Below, piece by piece: positions 25,816 to 36,023 of a stretch of 64,000 nt of DNA. A program made the translations under genes and the position numbers. This DNA comes from Pseudomonadota bacterium (GTDB lineage Bacteria; Pseudomonadota; Gammaproteobacteria; Steroidobacterales; Woeseiaceae), in assembly GCA_022560695.1 (NCBI GenBank), contig JADFSP010000002.1, positions 62,001-126,000 on the forward strand, given 5' to 3'. How positions within the stretch are numbered: position 1 is the first letter of the stretch; each line of letters starts with the position of its first letter. The notes under the pieces are model-generated. The model made no database searches and was not told where the DNA came from. It saw only the letters and a program-made list of their open reading frames with translations.

Positions 25816-28800
25816 TCAGTTCCCGATCGTCATGAGCGTCAGGCCGGACAGGCCCTGCGGTGTATTGTGCGAAATACCTCCAAAGTAAATAGTATCTGAC
25901 GAGAGATTCGACCAGCTGACCGTTACGGTTTCAGTTGAACCGGCGTTTACGAACGATGGGCCACTCGCCGTCATGTTGCCCTGATCGTCGACAATGCCGA
26001 ATGCCCAGGCGAGCAATTGGTAATTTGCACCAGGACCGCCGGAAACGTTATCAGTTTCGAAGCCGTGTATCAGAATGGCATAACGTCCTGCGGCAGGCCG
26101 GAATACATCGAAACGCTCCTGTGACGTCGGCTCGCCACTCAAACCGATCCGCGAACAATTGATGTTGTCGGGGCAGTAGTACACGTACATGTCGAGATCG
26201 TCATCGCCATCGGTCAATGCATCGAACAAGGCAAATCTCAGGTACAGCTGATTATCCGGGACATCGATCAAATGCGCGGTGACGCCATTGATGGATCGAA
26301 ACGTAAACGTCTTGGTGGGATCACCGTCGACGAAACCATCGACCACGAGCGGCAGACGCAGGCCATGTGCTTGTGGTGAGTAACTGCCGGTGTAGCCAAA
26401 TTCGACGGGAAAACTGACGGAACCACTGCCGCCGAAAGTCGTGATTTCAGCAGGCGCTGTCAGCGAGACAGGATTGACGGCGATCGTGCTGCGCACCGAA
26501 TGATTGTTACTCGTCCAGGTCAGCGATCCGAAACGCCAGAGATCGAGTGGCCCCGATAGGAATTTCAAGGTGACGTCGTACGACACCGATTCGCCGGGCG
26601 CCAACGAGATGCTCGACGGATTGACCGTGATGAGAATTCCGGGGGGCGCGGAGACCGCAGCAACGAATGTCTCGGTCTGATCGCTGACGTTGCTCACTCG
26701 CCGGCTGACGGTCCGCTCGTTGGCAAGGCGCGCGATGCTGATCGATGGTTGGTTCAGATCTGCGCCGGCGAAGGAAAGTCCGGCGATTCCCAGTTCATCA
26801 CATCGCTCCGGCGACACGGCCGGCGATGCGGTACCGCAGGCGAACGCGTCATATTCGTCGTCACTGACATCGTAGACAAGACCCGGATCGACGGCGTCGT
26901 TCGGTACGATGTGGCCAGCACCATAGTCGAACGGAATCGCCGGGTTCTCGCCGCCGGGAGCAAACAAAGACTGGTGCGCGCTGGTCATCAGTGCAGACTT
27001 GAGCGCTGCAGGGCTCCAATCCGGGTGCGCTTGCATGAGAAGTGCGGCGACGCCGGCGACATGCGGCGTCGACATCGACGTGCCACTGAGATACGCAAAT
27101 TCTTCGCCCGGTGTGGCGTTGGCAGCGTCCGGTGTAAACCCGGCCAGTATGTTGACACCGGGAGCGCTGACATCAGGTTTCAGGATGTCCGCTACAGGGC
27201 CCGGCCCGCGAGCCGAAAACGACGCCATGATATTGCCGGTTTCGCTTTTCGTAAGAAAGAAGCTTTTGTCCAGAACCACACTGACTTCAAGGCCTGCGTC
27301 GAGTTCGGCCAGAATCAGGTTAGCGTCAGCCTGGCCGATCATCAGCGCCGGAATGTCGGAAAGTCCGACGGTACCGATCATGACAATCGGGTCACCGGCG
27401 ATGTTATAGACCAGTGCCGCGATCGCGCCGGCGCCGGCCGAATTTGCGATCTTGATTTCGAAGTCACAGCCACCGCGCTGAATGAATGCGATGTTGCCAG
27501 ACATCAAACTATCGTTCACGAGGGGCTCACAGGCATCGGACGTAGTGCCGGGTCCCCCGCCAGCGAGTGTGTCGTCGCCGTCATCGGCGAGCACCAGGTG
27601 TCCTTCGATGGGGTCGCGGTCCTGTAGCGGAGGCGTAAAGCTGGCTTCCTTGACTGCATACTTGGCGGCGATTGAAGGTGGGCTTGTTATCTGCATGGCC
27701 TCAATGGACGTCTGGCCATCGCGACTCGAGGCTGCCGCCGTGATGACCCACGGGCCGCCGGCGGGTGAGCCGATCGTTCCGAAATTCGGGCCTTCATTAC
27801 CGGCTGCGACGACGGCCAGCACGCCGGCCTTGGTCGCGGCCATCAGCGCGACATCGTCGGGTGCCGTAATTCTCGCCAGAGTGCTGCCGATCGAGTAGTT
27901 GATGATGTCGACGCCGTCGGCAACCGCCGCATCGATGGCGTTGGCGAGATCCGATGTGTTGCAGCTTGCGCGAATATCGCCAGGGCGCAGCCAGCAGGCC
28001 TTGTACACGGCGACACGCGCGCGTGGCGCCATGCCCTGTACGCGACCGATCAGTGTGCCGAAGATCGATGCCTTGACGCGGTTGCCCGCAGCCGTCGTCG
28101 CCGTGTGCGTGCCGTGACCGTCAACGTCACGCGCCGAGCGAATTTCACCGTCATCGATCGGGCCGGATGCTTCCGCACCAGCAATGAAATAGCGTGCGCC
28201 GATCAACTTGTTATTGCAGTCCGATTCGAGAAACTGTTCGCCAGTCTCGCAGTCGCCGTTCCAGTTCTCCGGCGGCTCGAATTGAAGCTGGTCATCGAGT
28301 TTGTCGAAGCGGCGGCACAGCCAGCGCCCAAGCAGTGAAGTCGAGGCCCAGCTGCTGCGGCAGGCCCGCGGCCGATCGGCTGCCCTGGTGTCTTTCAGAG
28401 CCGGATGTTCCGGGTAGATGCCGCTGTCGATGAAACCGATGACGATGCCCTCGCCGTTGAGCCCCGGCGCGCCGCGCAGCCCGACTTCAGGCTCGAACAG
28501 GCCGAGGAATTGCGGGCTGAAGTTGGTCGCCAGAGGCCTTATCTCGTCTTCCCAGACTTGCAGAACCTCGGGCAGATTCTCCAGCTTGTGTGCCTGCCCC
28601 GGCGTCATTCGCGCGGCGAATCCGTTCAATCCATAGCGATAGCTGTAGATTTTCCTGGCGTCTGGCGCCGCCAGGGCAAGCACCCTGTCCTGTTCGGCGC
28701 CCAGTTGAGCTGCGTAACTCTGTATCGCCGAATTGTTCTTGTCGAACCGCAAGCGATCTGCTGCGACCAGCGGCTTCGCCCGGATGGCGGGCTTGAGCGA

Positions 28801-28992
28801 TGCGTGATACTCGGCTGCCGAGGGCGCGCGCAGCTGTACGATGTAGACCAGGCGGCGCTCAGGGTTCTCGGTTCCCGCGAGACGAATGCCGCCCGGTCCG
28901 CCGGCATTGCGCAGACGCGACTCATGCTCTGCGTGAGCAGAGAAGGAGGTCAGCAACATGCTGAATATGACCAGGTGTCGGATCAGTTTCAT
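25816..28992 (-). CDS. Secreted subtilisin-family serine protease (S8) with PA domain
   Basis: 1058-residue secreted protease. Sec signal MKLIRHLVIFSMLLTSFSAHA (cleavage after A21, split here by SFSAHA), an inhibitor I9-like propeptide (about 45-155), then a catalytic domain with Asp189 (GFIDSG), His293 (DGHGTH), oxyanion Asn399 (AAGNEGP) and Ser639 (SGTSMSTPHVAG). A protease-associated (PA) domain is inserted at about 460-575 (GGCDFEIKIANSAGAGAIA). After 700 come beta-sandwich regions of fibronectin-III-like type and a C-terminal beta-rich domain. Domain order is that of large cucumisin/pyrolysin-type subtilases. All catalytic residues are intact. Likely degrades external protein for nutrition; no dedicated secretion genes beside it. 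Confidence 0.93.
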   Translation of the reverse strand: MKLIRHLVIFSMLLTSFSAHAEHESRLRNAGGPGGIRLAGTENPERRLVYIVQLRAPSAAEYHASLKPAIRAKPLVAADRLRFDKNNSAIQSYAAQLGAEQDRVLALAAPDARKIYSYRYGLNGFAARMTPGQAHKLENLPEVLQVWEDEIRPLATNFSPQFLGLFEPEVGLRGAPGLNGEGIVIGFIDSGIYPEHPALKDTRAADRPRACRSSWASTSLLGRWLCRRFDKLDDQLQFEPPENWNGDCETGEQFLESDCNNKLIGARYFIAGAEASGPIDDGEIRSARDVDGHGTHTATTAAGNRVKASIFGTLIGRVQGMAPRARVAVYKACWLRPGDIRASCNTSDLANAIDAAVADGVDIINYSIGSTLARITAPDDVALMAATKAGVLAVVAAGNEGPNFGTIGSPAGGPWVITAAASSRDGQTSIEAMQITSPPSIAAKYAVKEASFTPPLQDRDPIEGHLVLADDGDDTLAGGGPGTTSDACEPLVNDSLMSGNIAFIQRGGCDFEIKIANSAGAGAIAALVYNIAGDPIVMIGTVGLSDIPALMIGQADANLILAELDAGLEVSVVLDKSFFLTKSETGNIMASFSARGPGPVADILKPDVSAPGVNILAGFTPDAANATPGEEFAYLSGTSMSTPHVAGVAALLMQAHPDWSPAALKSALMTSAHQSLFAPGGENPAIPFDYGAGHIVPNDAVDPGLVYDVSDDEYDAFACGTASPAVSPERCDELGIAGLSFAGADLNQPSISIARLANERTVSRRVSNVSDQTETFVAAVSAPPGILITVNPSSISLAPGESVSYDVTLKFLSGPLDLWRFGSLTWTSNNHSVRSTIAVNPVSLTAPAEITTFGGSGSVSFPVEFGYTGSYSPQAHGLRLPLVVDGFVDGDPTKTFTFRSINGVTAHLIDVPDNQLYLRFALFDALTDGDDDLDMYVYYCPDNINCSRIGLSGEPTSQERFDVFRPAAGRYAILIHGFETDNVSGGPGANYQLLAWAFGIVDDQGNMTASGPSFVNAGSTETVTVSWSNLSSDTIYFGGISHNTPQGLSGLTLMTIGN

Positions 28993-29152
28993 GGAGATTC
29001 CGGCAGCCCGTATGCGGGCACAATCGCTCTTGGGTCTAAGCCACTGACACGGCGGGGATTTTCAGGTCTGGCGAAGCATTCCCGCACAAGTCATGGATTT
29101 TCCAAGAAGTTACCACAATCCCGGATCGTGCCGCCAGCGCCGCAGAGCCTGC

Positions 29153-29713
29153 TCAGCTATCGCGGTAGCCGCTCAGTTCCTCGGCGGAATAACTCACGCC
29201 CAGGCCGAGCGCGATGCGGTTGACGAAATTGAAATACGCCGTGATCAGGGTCAGGTCGAGAATGTCACGGTCGGAGAGGCCGGCGTCGCGCAATTCGAAC
29301 AGATCACTTTCCGTCATGGCGCCGGGTGCGGACGTCAGCTTTTCTGCGTGGCGGACAATATTGGACAGGCGGGGTTCCAGTGTCTCCAGGCCGTCCGCGG
29401 ACATCAGAATACCCAGGACGACATCGTCCTTGATGTAGCGCCTCAATGCCTCGGCATGATGGTTCACACAGTAGGCGCAGTCATTGCCGGCTGACACGAC
29501 GACGGCGATCGCCTCCCGTTCGGCGCGGCTGAGGCCGGACTTACCGAACATCAGTGTCATGTACAGATCGAGATGGCCGCCCATCGCGTCCGCATTCAAG
29601 CTGTGCACTTTCAGGATGTTGGAGACCTTGCCGCGCTTTTCGATCAGCTCGGCATACATATCCGCCAACTTGCCGTCAGCATCGTCAATTTCGATCTCGT
29701 CAATCCAGGACAT
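29153..29713 (-). CDS. AhpD/carboxymuconolactone decarboxylase-family protein
   Basis: 186-residue protein with the AhpD-like motif C-x2-C-x3-H (CAYCVNHH), preceded by EREAIAVVVSAGNDC, typical of peroxidase-related enzymes in this fold. The Cys pair would supply thiol peroxidase or disulfide reductase activity. Starts ATG 29713; C-terminus GLGVSYSAEELSGY is common to the family. It is the last gene of the topA-tsaC-hemF-VOC run on the minus strand (45 bp after the VOC gene). The 160 bp beyond its stop hold no gene. Physiological partner unknown. Confidence 0.8.
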   Translation of the reverse strand: MSWIDEIEIDDADGKLADMYAELIEKRGKVSNILKVHSLNADAMGGHLDLYMTLMFGKSGLSRAEREAIAVVVSAGNDCAYCVNHHAEALRRYIKDDVVLGILMSADGLETLEPRLSNIVRHAEKLTSAPGAMTESDLFELRDAGLSDRDILDLTLITAYFNFVNRIALGLGVSYSAEELSGYRDS

Positions 29714-29758
29714 CGCATTTTCCTTCGTCGCTCAGGGGCGTTTCTCAGTAGCGTGCTG

Positions 29759-30211
29759 TCAGGTGGCGAATAGCTGCGCCGGATTTGCAAAACTCTTGAA
29801 CTCGAGCGCATTTCCCGACGGATCCAGAATGAACAGCGTCGCCTGTTCTCCGATCTCGCCCTCGAAGCGAGTGCGTGGCGAGATCAGGAAATCACGGTGC
29901 GCAGATTCGAGCTTGTCGGCCAGCAGGCGCCAGTCGCGCATGTCGAGGACAATGCCGAAATGCCGGATCGGCACCTGGTCGCCGTCAACGAGATTCGTGT
30001 CGACGCCGGAATCCGGTCCGTCGCTTAGGTGCAACGTTAACTGGTGGCCGAAGAAGTTCAGGTCGATCCAGCGTGATGCTGTCCGTCCTTTGCTGCAGCC
30101 GAGCAGCCCGCAATAAAACGACTCGGCCGCGGCAAGATCAGCCACCGGAATGGCCAGATGAAACGGTCGAAGCGCGGCGGTCGGTACATCGCGATTGTTA
30201 CCCGTGGTCAC
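29759..30211 (-). CDS. VOC-family (glyoxalase/dioxygenase-like) protein
   Basis: 150-residue single-unit vicinal-oxygen-chelate protein with two beta-alpha-beta-beta-beta modules: [22 protein letters not shown] at the start, [18 protein letters not shown] in the middle and the metal-ligand-type ending [15 protein letters not shown]. His and Glu ligands appear at the usual spots. Substrate not predictable. The GTG start at 30211 overlaps the hemF stop by 4 nt (GTGA), so it is translated with hemF, which hints at a housekeeping role. Confidence 0.85.
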   Translation of the reverse strand: MTTGNNRDVPTAALRPFHLAIPVADLAAAESFYCGLLGCSKGRTASRWIDLNFFGHQLTLHLSDGPDSGVDTNLVDGDQVPIRHFGIVLDMRDWRLLADKLESAHRDFLISPRTRFEGEIGEQATLFILDPSGNALEFKSFANPAQLFAT

Positions 30212-31140
30212 CGTACATCATCTCCGCAAGCGGGCTTCCCGAGCCAGTCCCGCGGGCGCAGGTAATCCTTGTAGAGTTTATCTTCCGGAGAGCCGGGTTC
30301 CGGATGCCAGTCGTATTCCCAGCGAACCTGCGGCGGCAGCGACATCAGGATCGACTCCGTGCGCCCGCCCGACTGCAGGCCGAATAGTGTGCCGCGGTCA
30401 TATATCAGGTTGAATTCGACGTAGCGCCCCCGCCGATATAGTTGAAAGTTACGTTGGCGGTTGCCGTAAGGATGGTGCCGGCGTCTCTTGACGATCGGCC
30501 GGTACGCCTCCATGAAGCTATCGCCGACAGAGCGCAGGAATGCAAAGCAGGTCTCAAAGCCCCCTTCATTCAAGTCGTCGAAAAACAGGCCACCGACGCC
30601 GCGAGTCTCGTTGCGGTGCTTCAGAAAAAAGTAGTCGTCGCACCAATTCTTGCAGCGCTCGTAACGATCATCGCCGAACGGGTCGCAGGCGAGTTTCGCG
30701 GTCGTATGCCAGTGTATGACGTCTTCGTGAAACGGGTAATTCGGCGTCAGGTCGAATCCGCCGCCAAACCACCAGACCGGTTCGTCATCTTCAGCGCCTG
30801 CCGAGAAGAAGCGAAAGTTGGCGTGCGTTGTCGGCACATACGGATTGTTCGGATGTAAGACCAATGACACGCCTATGGCCTGAAAGCCGGCTCCGGCAAG
30901 TTCGGGTCTCGTCTGGGTTGCCGATGGCGGCAATGTCTCGCCGAACACATGAGAAAAGTTGACGCCGGCTTGTTCGAATACGTCACCGCCAGTGAGAACG
31001 CGACTGTCGCCACCACCACCTCCGGGCCGTTCCCATGCGTCGCGTCGAAACGAACCTCTGCCATCGAGCTGCTCGAGTTCCGCAACGATGCGATTTTGCA
31101 ACGACAGCAAATAGTCGTTGACGCTGTCGAGGTTGCTCAT
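30208..31140 (-). CDS. hemF: Oxygen-dependent coproporphyrinogen III oxidase
   Basis: 310-residue aerobic enzyme that decarboxylates coproporphyrinogen III to protoporphyrinogen IX. Family motifs: [67 protein letters not shown] and [28 protein letters not shown] (read in parts). Length matches E. coli (299). Overlaps tsaC upstream and the VOC gene downstream by 4 nt each, a chain typical of a coupled operon. Presence of HemF marks aerobic growth. Confidence 0.97.
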   Translation of the reverse strand: MSNLDSVNDYLLSLQNRIVAELEQLDGRGSFRRDAWERPGGGGGDSRVLTGGDVFEQAGVNFSHVFGETLPPSATQTRPELAGAGFQAIGVSLVLHPNNPYVPTTHANFRFFSAGAEDDEPVWWFGGGFDLTPNYPFHEDVIHWHTTAKLACDPFGDDRYERCKNWCDDYFFLKHRNETRGVGGLFFDDLNEGGFETCFAFLRSVGDSFMEAYRPIVKRRRHHPYGNRQRNFQLYRRGRYVEFNLIYDRGTLFGLQSGGRTESILMSLPPQVRWEYDWHPEPGSPEDKLYKDYLRPRDWLGKPACGDDVR

Positions 31141-31691
31141 GCCGATCGCCGCCTTATGATTTTCCCGGAGTGAAGGTGTCGTATCTCCGACGCGCCCGAT
31201 ACCGGGCCGCAGTCGCCCGGCACGATATAGTCTACTAAACTGCCAAACTGGCGGCGAAGAACAATGCGATTACGCGCTGCGGGACGACCTTCGACATTGG
31301 CGCTGGTCGAGATGATCGGCGCCTCGACCTCGTCGCATATTGCGGCGGCCACGGCGTTTGTCGTAATGCGGACAGCAAGCCCTTCATTGTCGCCGCGAAC
31401 AATCGCTGGTACTTGTGGTGTAGGCCGGACGATCCATGTGACCGGATGCGCGGGGTCCGGATGCGGCAGGCGTCGGCGATCCTCGGGTGCAACCCAGCCG
31501 TCGAGATATACGACGTCGGACACGATCAGAATCAAGCCTTTGCCTGGCTTGCGTTGCTTGATTCCGAGCAAACGGACAATGGCGTCGCCGTCGTCCGGAA
31601 GACAGCCAAGGCCGTAGATACCTTCAGTGGGATAGGCGATGATGCCGCCGCCCAGCAGTGTGTCCGCCGATCGGTTGACGTACATCTTCAT
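31137..31691 (-). CDS. tsaC: Threonylcarbamoyl-AMP synthase
   Basis: 184-residue YrdC/Sua5-domain enzyme making threonylcarbamoyl-AMP for the t6A37 modification of ANN-decoding tRNAs. Short TsaC-type form without the Sua5 C-terminal domain. Motifs: [40 protein letters not shown] and [14 protein letters not shown]. The topA-tsaC-hemF order recurs in Gammaproteobacteria. Starts 9 bp after the topA stop; ATG 31691 or 31685 are both possible. Confidence 0.93.
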   Translation of the reverse strand: MKMYVNRSADTLLGGGIIAYPTEGIYGLGCLPDDGDAIVRLLGIKQRKPGKGLILIVSDVVYLDGWVAPEDRRRLPHPDPAHPVTWIVRPTPQVPAIVRGDNEGLAVRITTNAVAAAICDEVEAPIISTSANVEGRPAARNRIVLRRQFGSLVDYIVPGDCGPVSGASEIRHLHSGKIIRRRSA

Positions 31692-31700
31692 GTGATCGTC

Positions 31701-34112
31701 TCAGTCGTCGCTTTTCTTAGCAGCGGCTTTTTTGCTTTTCTTTTTCTTGCTGGATTTTTTCTTTACGGCAGCTTTGGTTGTCGCTTTCTTCCCTGTCTTC
31801 TTTTTCTTGCCGCGACGACCGCGCAATGGCGCGGCCGCAAGCAACTCCTTGCATTCTTCCAGCGTCAGCGACTTCGGTTCCCTGTCTTTCGGTACCCGGG
31901 CGTTCTTGGCCTTGTCCGTGATATACGGACCATAACGGCCATTCAATACCTGGATGCCGTCCTCCTCAAAATCCTGAATGATGCGGTTCGCGTCTTCGAT
32001 TTTCTTTTCTTCGATCAGTTCGAGCGCGCGCGGCAATTCAATCGTATACGGGTCGTCGTCACCGCGGATGGACACGTATTTATCGCCATAACGCACGTAC
32101 GGACCAAATCGGCCAACGCTCGCAGATACCGGCAAGCCATCGGGTGTTTCGCCAAGCTTGCGCGGCAGCTTGAATAGCTCCAGCGCATCTTCCAGGGCCA
32201 CGTCACTCATCTTTTGCCCCGGTCTGAGGCCGGCAAACTTCGGTTTTTCCTCGTCGTCCTTGGTGCCGATTTGCACGAACGGGCCGTAACGCCCCATACG
32301 CACGGTAACCGGTTTACCGCTCTTCGGGTCAGTTCCTAGTTCGCGTGCCTGGGCGACCTGTTCGCGAGTGACCGACAATTCCTTTTCCTCGCAGAGCTTG
32401 TGAAACGGCTGCCAAAAGCTCTCGAGCAGCGGTATCCATTCTTTCTGCCCGAGAGAAACCGCATCCAGGTCGTCCTCGAGCTTCGCCGTGAAGTCATAGT
32501 CGACGTACTGCGTGAAGTGGTCGGTCAGGAAGCCGATGACGATTCTTCCGATATCCGTCGGAGTGAATCGCTTGCTTTCGATTTCAACGTACTCGCGATT
32601 CAGTAGTGTCGCGATGATGTTCGCGTATGTGGACGGCCGGCCAATGCCGTATTCCTCAAGCGTCTTGACGAGACTCGCTTCTGTAAATCGCGGCGGTGGT
32701 TCAGTGAAGTGTTGCTCAGGTCGCAGTTCGTCGAGGTTGATGACGTCGCCTTCCTCGATTTCGGGCAGCAAGTTATCATCGTCGTCGTCTTTCGTGTCAT
32801 CACGGCCTTCCTGGTACACAGCCATGAAACCAGGCTCGACGACGACCGATCCGTTAGCACGAAATCGATGCCTATCGCTCTCGGGTCCGGCCGCGAAATC
32901 CACGGCCACCGTGTCGAATACGGCGGGCGTCATCTGGCAAGCCATCGTGCGTTTCCAAATCAGTGAGTACAGGCGCTGCTGGTCGTTATCGAGGGCGTCC
33001 TCGAGAGTCTCCGGCGCTCGTGCGGCCGACGTTGGGCGTACGGCCTCATGTGCCTCCTGCGCGTTTTTCGCCTTGGTCTTGAATGTCCGCGGTTCATCGG
33101 GAACATTCTGCGCACCGTAGCGCTCAGCGATCACTTCACGAATTTCGTCCACAGCTACCGTGGCGAGCGTTACTGAATCGGTGCGCATGTAGGAAATCAG
33201 GCCGACATTGCCCTCGCCGGGCAACTCGATGCCCTCGTACAGTTTTTGTGCGACGCGCATGGTTCGCTGCGTGTTAAAGCCGAGCTTGCGCGAAGCTTCC
33301 TGCTGCAGCGTCGATGTCGTGAAGGGTGCGGCCGGATTGCGGCGGCGCTGACGTTTTTTGACGCTGACGGTTTTTAATTTGCCACTTGCGGCGGCCGTAA
33401 TCGTCGTTTCGACTTCTCGTGCGGCAGCTTCGTCCACGAAACTGAACTGTTCGACCTTCTCTCCACGATATGCAATCAGCCGGGATACGAATGACTGCCC
33501 TCCCTTGCTCACGTCAGCTTCGATCGTCCAGTACTCACGCGCTTCAAACGCTTCGATTTCCTGTTCACGCTCAACGATCATCCTCAGCGCCGGGCTCTGC
33601 ACGCGTCCCGCGGAAAGACCGCGCTGAACTTTCTTCCACAGTAGAGGTGACAGGTTGAAACCAACCAGGTAGTCGAGTGCGCGACGTGCCTGCTGCGCGC
33701 TGACGAGATCGCTGGAAATGTCGCGTGGGTTATCGATCGCTGCCTGTACGGCATGCTTCGTGATCTCGTGAAACACGACTCGATGCACCGTCTTGTTGTC
33801 GAGCGCGTTTCTTTCCTTGAGCAACTCGACCAGGTGCCATGATATGGCTTCACCTTCGCGATCGGGGTCAGTGGCGAGGTACAGCGCATTGGCATTCTTG
33901 AGCGCGCGAACAATGGCGTTGACGTGTTTTTCGCTACGTTCGATGATCTGGTACTTCATCGCAAAGCCATTATCCGGGTCAACGGCGCCTTCCTTCGGCA
34001 CGAGGTCGCGCACATGACCATAGGAGGCCATGACGTCGAAGTCCTTACCCAGGTACTTGCTGATCGTCTTTGCCTTAGCGGGCGATTCGACAATTACGAG
34101 ATTTTTTGGCAT
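31701..34112 (-). CDS. topA: DNA topoisomerase I (omega protein)
   Basis: 803-residue type IA topoisomerase relaxing negative supercoils. TOPRIM domain at the N-terminus (VIVESPAKAKTISKYL; acidic triad in YLATDPDREGEAISWH), active-site Tyr in GLISYMRTDSV, and helical gate GRPSTYANIIATL. The C-terminus has repeated GRYGPFVQ/GRFGPYVRYGDKY/GRYGPYITD modules and then a Lys-rich tail (KKKKTGKKATTKAAVKKKSS), but no Cys-tetrad zinc ribbons as in E. coli TopA (865 residues); only three Cys are in the whole C-terminal half. First gene of the run topA-tsaC-hemF. Confidence 0.97.
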   Translation of the reverse strand: MPKNLVIVESPAKAKTISKYLGKDFDVMASYGHVRDLVPKEGAVDPDNGFAMKYQIIERSEKHVNAIVRALKNANALYLATDPDREGEAISWHLVELLKERNALDNKTVHRVVFHEITKHAVQAAIDNPRDISSDLVSAQQARRALDYLVGFNLSPLLWKKVQRGLSAGRVQSPALRMIVEREQEIEAFEAREYWTIEADVSKGGQSFVSRLIAYRGEKVEQFSFVDEAAAREVETTITAAASGKLKTVSVKKRQRRRNPAAPFTTSTLQQEASRKLGFNTQRTMRVAQKLYEGIELPGEGNVGLISYMRTDSVTLATVAVDEIREVIAERYGAQNVPDEPRTFKTKAKNAQEAHEAVRPTSAARAPETLEDALDNDQQRLYSLIWKRTMACQMTPAVFDTVAVDFAAGPESDRHRFRANGSVVVEPGFMAVYQEGRDDTKDDDDDNLLPEIEEGDVINLDELRPEQHFTEPPPRFTEASLVKTLEEYGIGRPSTYANIIATLLNREYVEIESKRFTPTDIGRIVIGFLTDHFTQYVDYDFTAKLEDDLDAVSLGQKEWIPLLESFWQPFHKLCEEKELSVTREQVAQARELGTDPKSGKPVTVRMGRYGPFVQIGTKDDEEKPKFAGLRPGQKMSDVALEDALELFKLPRKLGETPDGLPVSASVGRFGPYVRYGDKYVSIRGDDDPYTIELPRALELIEEKKIEDANRIIQDFEEDGIQVLNGRYGPYITDKAKNARVPKDREPKSLTLEECKELLAAAPLRGRRGKKKKTGKKATTKAAVKKKSSKKKKSKKAAAKKSDD

Positions 34113-34157
34113 GCGTATCGTTAAAATGAATGGACAGTGCGCCCGTGCGCTACGCTG

Positions 34158-34188
34158 AAAAACACAACCGCGGACGGTGCCGCGGTTG
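34158..34188 (-). terminator. Terminator between smg and topA
   Basis: Read on the minus strand: CAACCGCGG, loop CACCGT, CCGCGGTTG, then TGTTTTTC. Arms at 34180-34188 and 34165-34173; T-run at 34158-34162. It would end the LysM-dprA-smg transcript before topA. Confidence 0.85.
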
Positions 34189-34258
34189 AATTACATGCTT
34201 CATCGCGATGTGTCAAGTCGTTGGGCCAGCAGTCGCGAGAATTTCGATGACAGCAAGG

Positions 34259-34735
34259 CTAGTGAACGGCTCCTGTGCTCTCCTCAAATACAAGGTTTTC
34301 CATGCGTGCGTAAGCCGATTCCTGTCCCGGCTGGCTGAACAGAACCATCAACACAACCCACTTGATCTGTTCGACGTCGATGTCCGTCGCTTCAAGTGCA
34401 AGTAGCCGGTCAACGAGAATTTCACGCTGCCGTGGAGACAGTATTGCAATCTGCTCGAGGTATGTAATGTAGCCTCGACATGCGGCGTCCAGACGATTCT
34501 GTTCAACGTCGTTATATATGCGGGTGCCGTGCGCGGATTGCGCGATGTAGGCCAGGCCATCGTGATGCTCGGTGAGGCCGTCAAGCCAGTCCAGTGCGCG
34601 TTCGATTTCCGCATCGCCAAAGCCTGCGCCGGCAAGCTCGGCTCGTAGCTCGTTCTGATCGGCCTCGGGTTCTTCATCGGTGTCGACGTATGTTTCGAAC
34701 AGATACATCAATACGTCAAGTACGTTTTCTTTCAT
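34259..34735 (-). CDS. smg: Smg family protein (DUF494)
   Basis: 158-residue acidic cytoplasmic protein of the Smg family, beginning MKENVLDVLMYLFETYVD, the family hallmark, with ELRAELAGAGFGDAEIERALDWL and the C-terminal QIKWVVLMVLFSQPGQE. E. coli Smg is 157 residues. Biochemical role is not established; it is a constant neighbour of dprA and topA in Gammaproteobacteria, as here. 40 bp separate it from dprA; a terminator follows. Confidence 0.93.
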   Translation of the reverse strand: MKENVLDVLMYLFETYVDTDEEPEADQNELRAELAGAGFGDAEIERALDWLDGLTEHHDGLAYIAQSAHGTRIYNDVEQNRLDAACRGYITYLEQIAILSPRQREILVDRLLALEATDIDVEQIKWVVLMVLFSQPGQESAYARMENLVFEESTGAVH

Positions 34736-34775
34736 GCCTGGAGCGGCTCCCCTGCGATGCTATTTAACAAAACAC

Positions 34776-35876
34776 TCAACTGAGCACTGAGTAGTGTCCA
34801 CCGGCCAGCTTTTCGACCTTTCCCTCAAGCTCCAGGATCAGAAGCATGGAGGAAACCTCGTCAATCGTCAATCCGGACTGGCGGACCAACTCGTCGACGT
34901 GTATCGGATCATGACTTAGGAATTTGACCAGCGCCTGATATTCTTCATCGTCATTCTCGGACGACGTGCGCTTCGCTGTTGATTCCACAGCGTTTTGCAG
35001 AACATGAGCGGCCAGAGGAGCCAGTTCCGAAACGATATCTTCGGCTGTTTCCACGAGCTTCGCACCTTGTCGAATGAGCTGATGACAACCGCGTGCGAGT
35101 GGATTATGGATAGAACCGGGTAAGGCAAATACTTCGCGCCCCTGTTCGCCGGCGAGCCGCGCCGTAATTAGCGAACCGCTGCGGCGAGCCGCCTCGATGA
35201 CGATTGTGCCGAGGCTGATACCGCTGATCAGTCGATTGCGCTGCGGAAAATGTCGCCGTTGCGGGTGAACGCCGAGCGGAAATTCGCTGACCAGTGCGCC
35301 GTGTGTGGCAATGGCGCGCGCGAGATCGTGATTGACGGCCGGATAAATGCGATCAATGCCGTTGCCGAGAAAAGCGATGGTCGCGGCGCCGCCGTCGAGG
35401 GCGCCGTGATGTGCCGCCGCATCGATGCCCTGCGCCAGGCCGCTGACGATGCAAAAACCCGCGCTGCCAAGATGCTGCGCGAAGTCGTGTGCATTTCGTG
35501 CCCCGCCGTTCGTCGGGTTGCGGCTGCCGACGATCGCAAGCGACGGCAAATCCAGTACATCGGGATTGCCATTGATGTACAGGAGTACGGGCGGCTCGTC
35601 GATGCGCCTGAGCAGTTCCGGATAGTCGGCATCAGCGACCGTCAAGATGTGGTGCCTGTCGTGCTGTAGCCAGTCCAGTTCGCTTTGTATGAGCGCTTCG
35701 TCGCTATTCGCTATGGCGCCGGCCACGGCGCTCGCAATTCCGGTGTTACGCAGAGCGCTGCTGCTTTGCGCAATGATGTCGCCGGGTTCGCCGAAGCGGT
35801 CAACGAGCAAATCATAGTCGCTGGCGCGCACCCAGGCGTTGCCGAGTATCAGCCAGGCACGGATGTTATCGGGCAT
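34776..35876 (-). CDS. dprA: DNA-processing protein DprA (Smf)
   Basis: 366-residue DprA/Smf protein that loads RecA onto incoming single-stranded DNA during transformation. The Rossmann-like core is clear: LAIVGSRNPTNGGARNA, IVSGLAQGIDAAAHHGAL, GNGIDRIYPAVN, SEFPLGVHPQRRHFPQRNRLISG (in parts) and GSLITARLAGEQGREVFALPGS. The C-terminal winged helix (HVDELVRQSGLTIDEVSSML) is present. Presence does not prove natural competence; no other competence genes are in view. Lies in a LysM-dprA-smg run. Confidence 0.95.
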   Translation of the reverse strand: MPDNIRAWLILGNAWVRASDYDLLVDRFGEPGDIIAQSSSALRNTGIASAVAGAIANSDEALIQSELDWLQHDRHHILTVADADYPELLRRIDEPPVLLYINGNPDVLDLPSLAIVGSRNPTNGGARNAHDFAQHLGSAGFCIVSGLAQGIDAAAHHGALDGGAATIAFLGNGIDRIYPAVNHDLARAIATHGALVSEFPLGVHPQRRHFPQRNRLISGISLGTIVIEAARRSGSLITARLAGEQGREVFALPGSIHNPLARGCHQLIRQGAKLVETAEDIVSELAPLAAHVLQNAVESTAKRTSSENDDEEYQALVKFLSHDPIHVDELVRQSGLTIDEVSSMLLILELEGKVEKLAGGHYSVLS

Positions 35877-35978
35877 CGGGATCCCCGCTACCGGGCGGCA
35901 GGTGCATCATACAGGTTGGTACGCGCCGTGCTGGCGGCATAAGTGAACGAACTCGAGTGTTAAGCGGACGTGCAACGA

Positions 35979-36003
35979 AAAACGGCGCCGCAGGCGCCGT
36001 TTG
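35979..36003 (-). terminator. Terminator after the LysM gene
   Basis: Arms AAACGGCGCC (35981-35990) and GGCGCCGTTT (35994-36003) with a 3-nt loop. On the minus strand the hairpin is followed by a T-run (35979-35983). It sits 21 bp beyond the LysM stop and suggests partial termination before dprA. Confidence 0.85.
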
Positions 36004-36023
36004 AAGTATTGACCGACGGCTGC

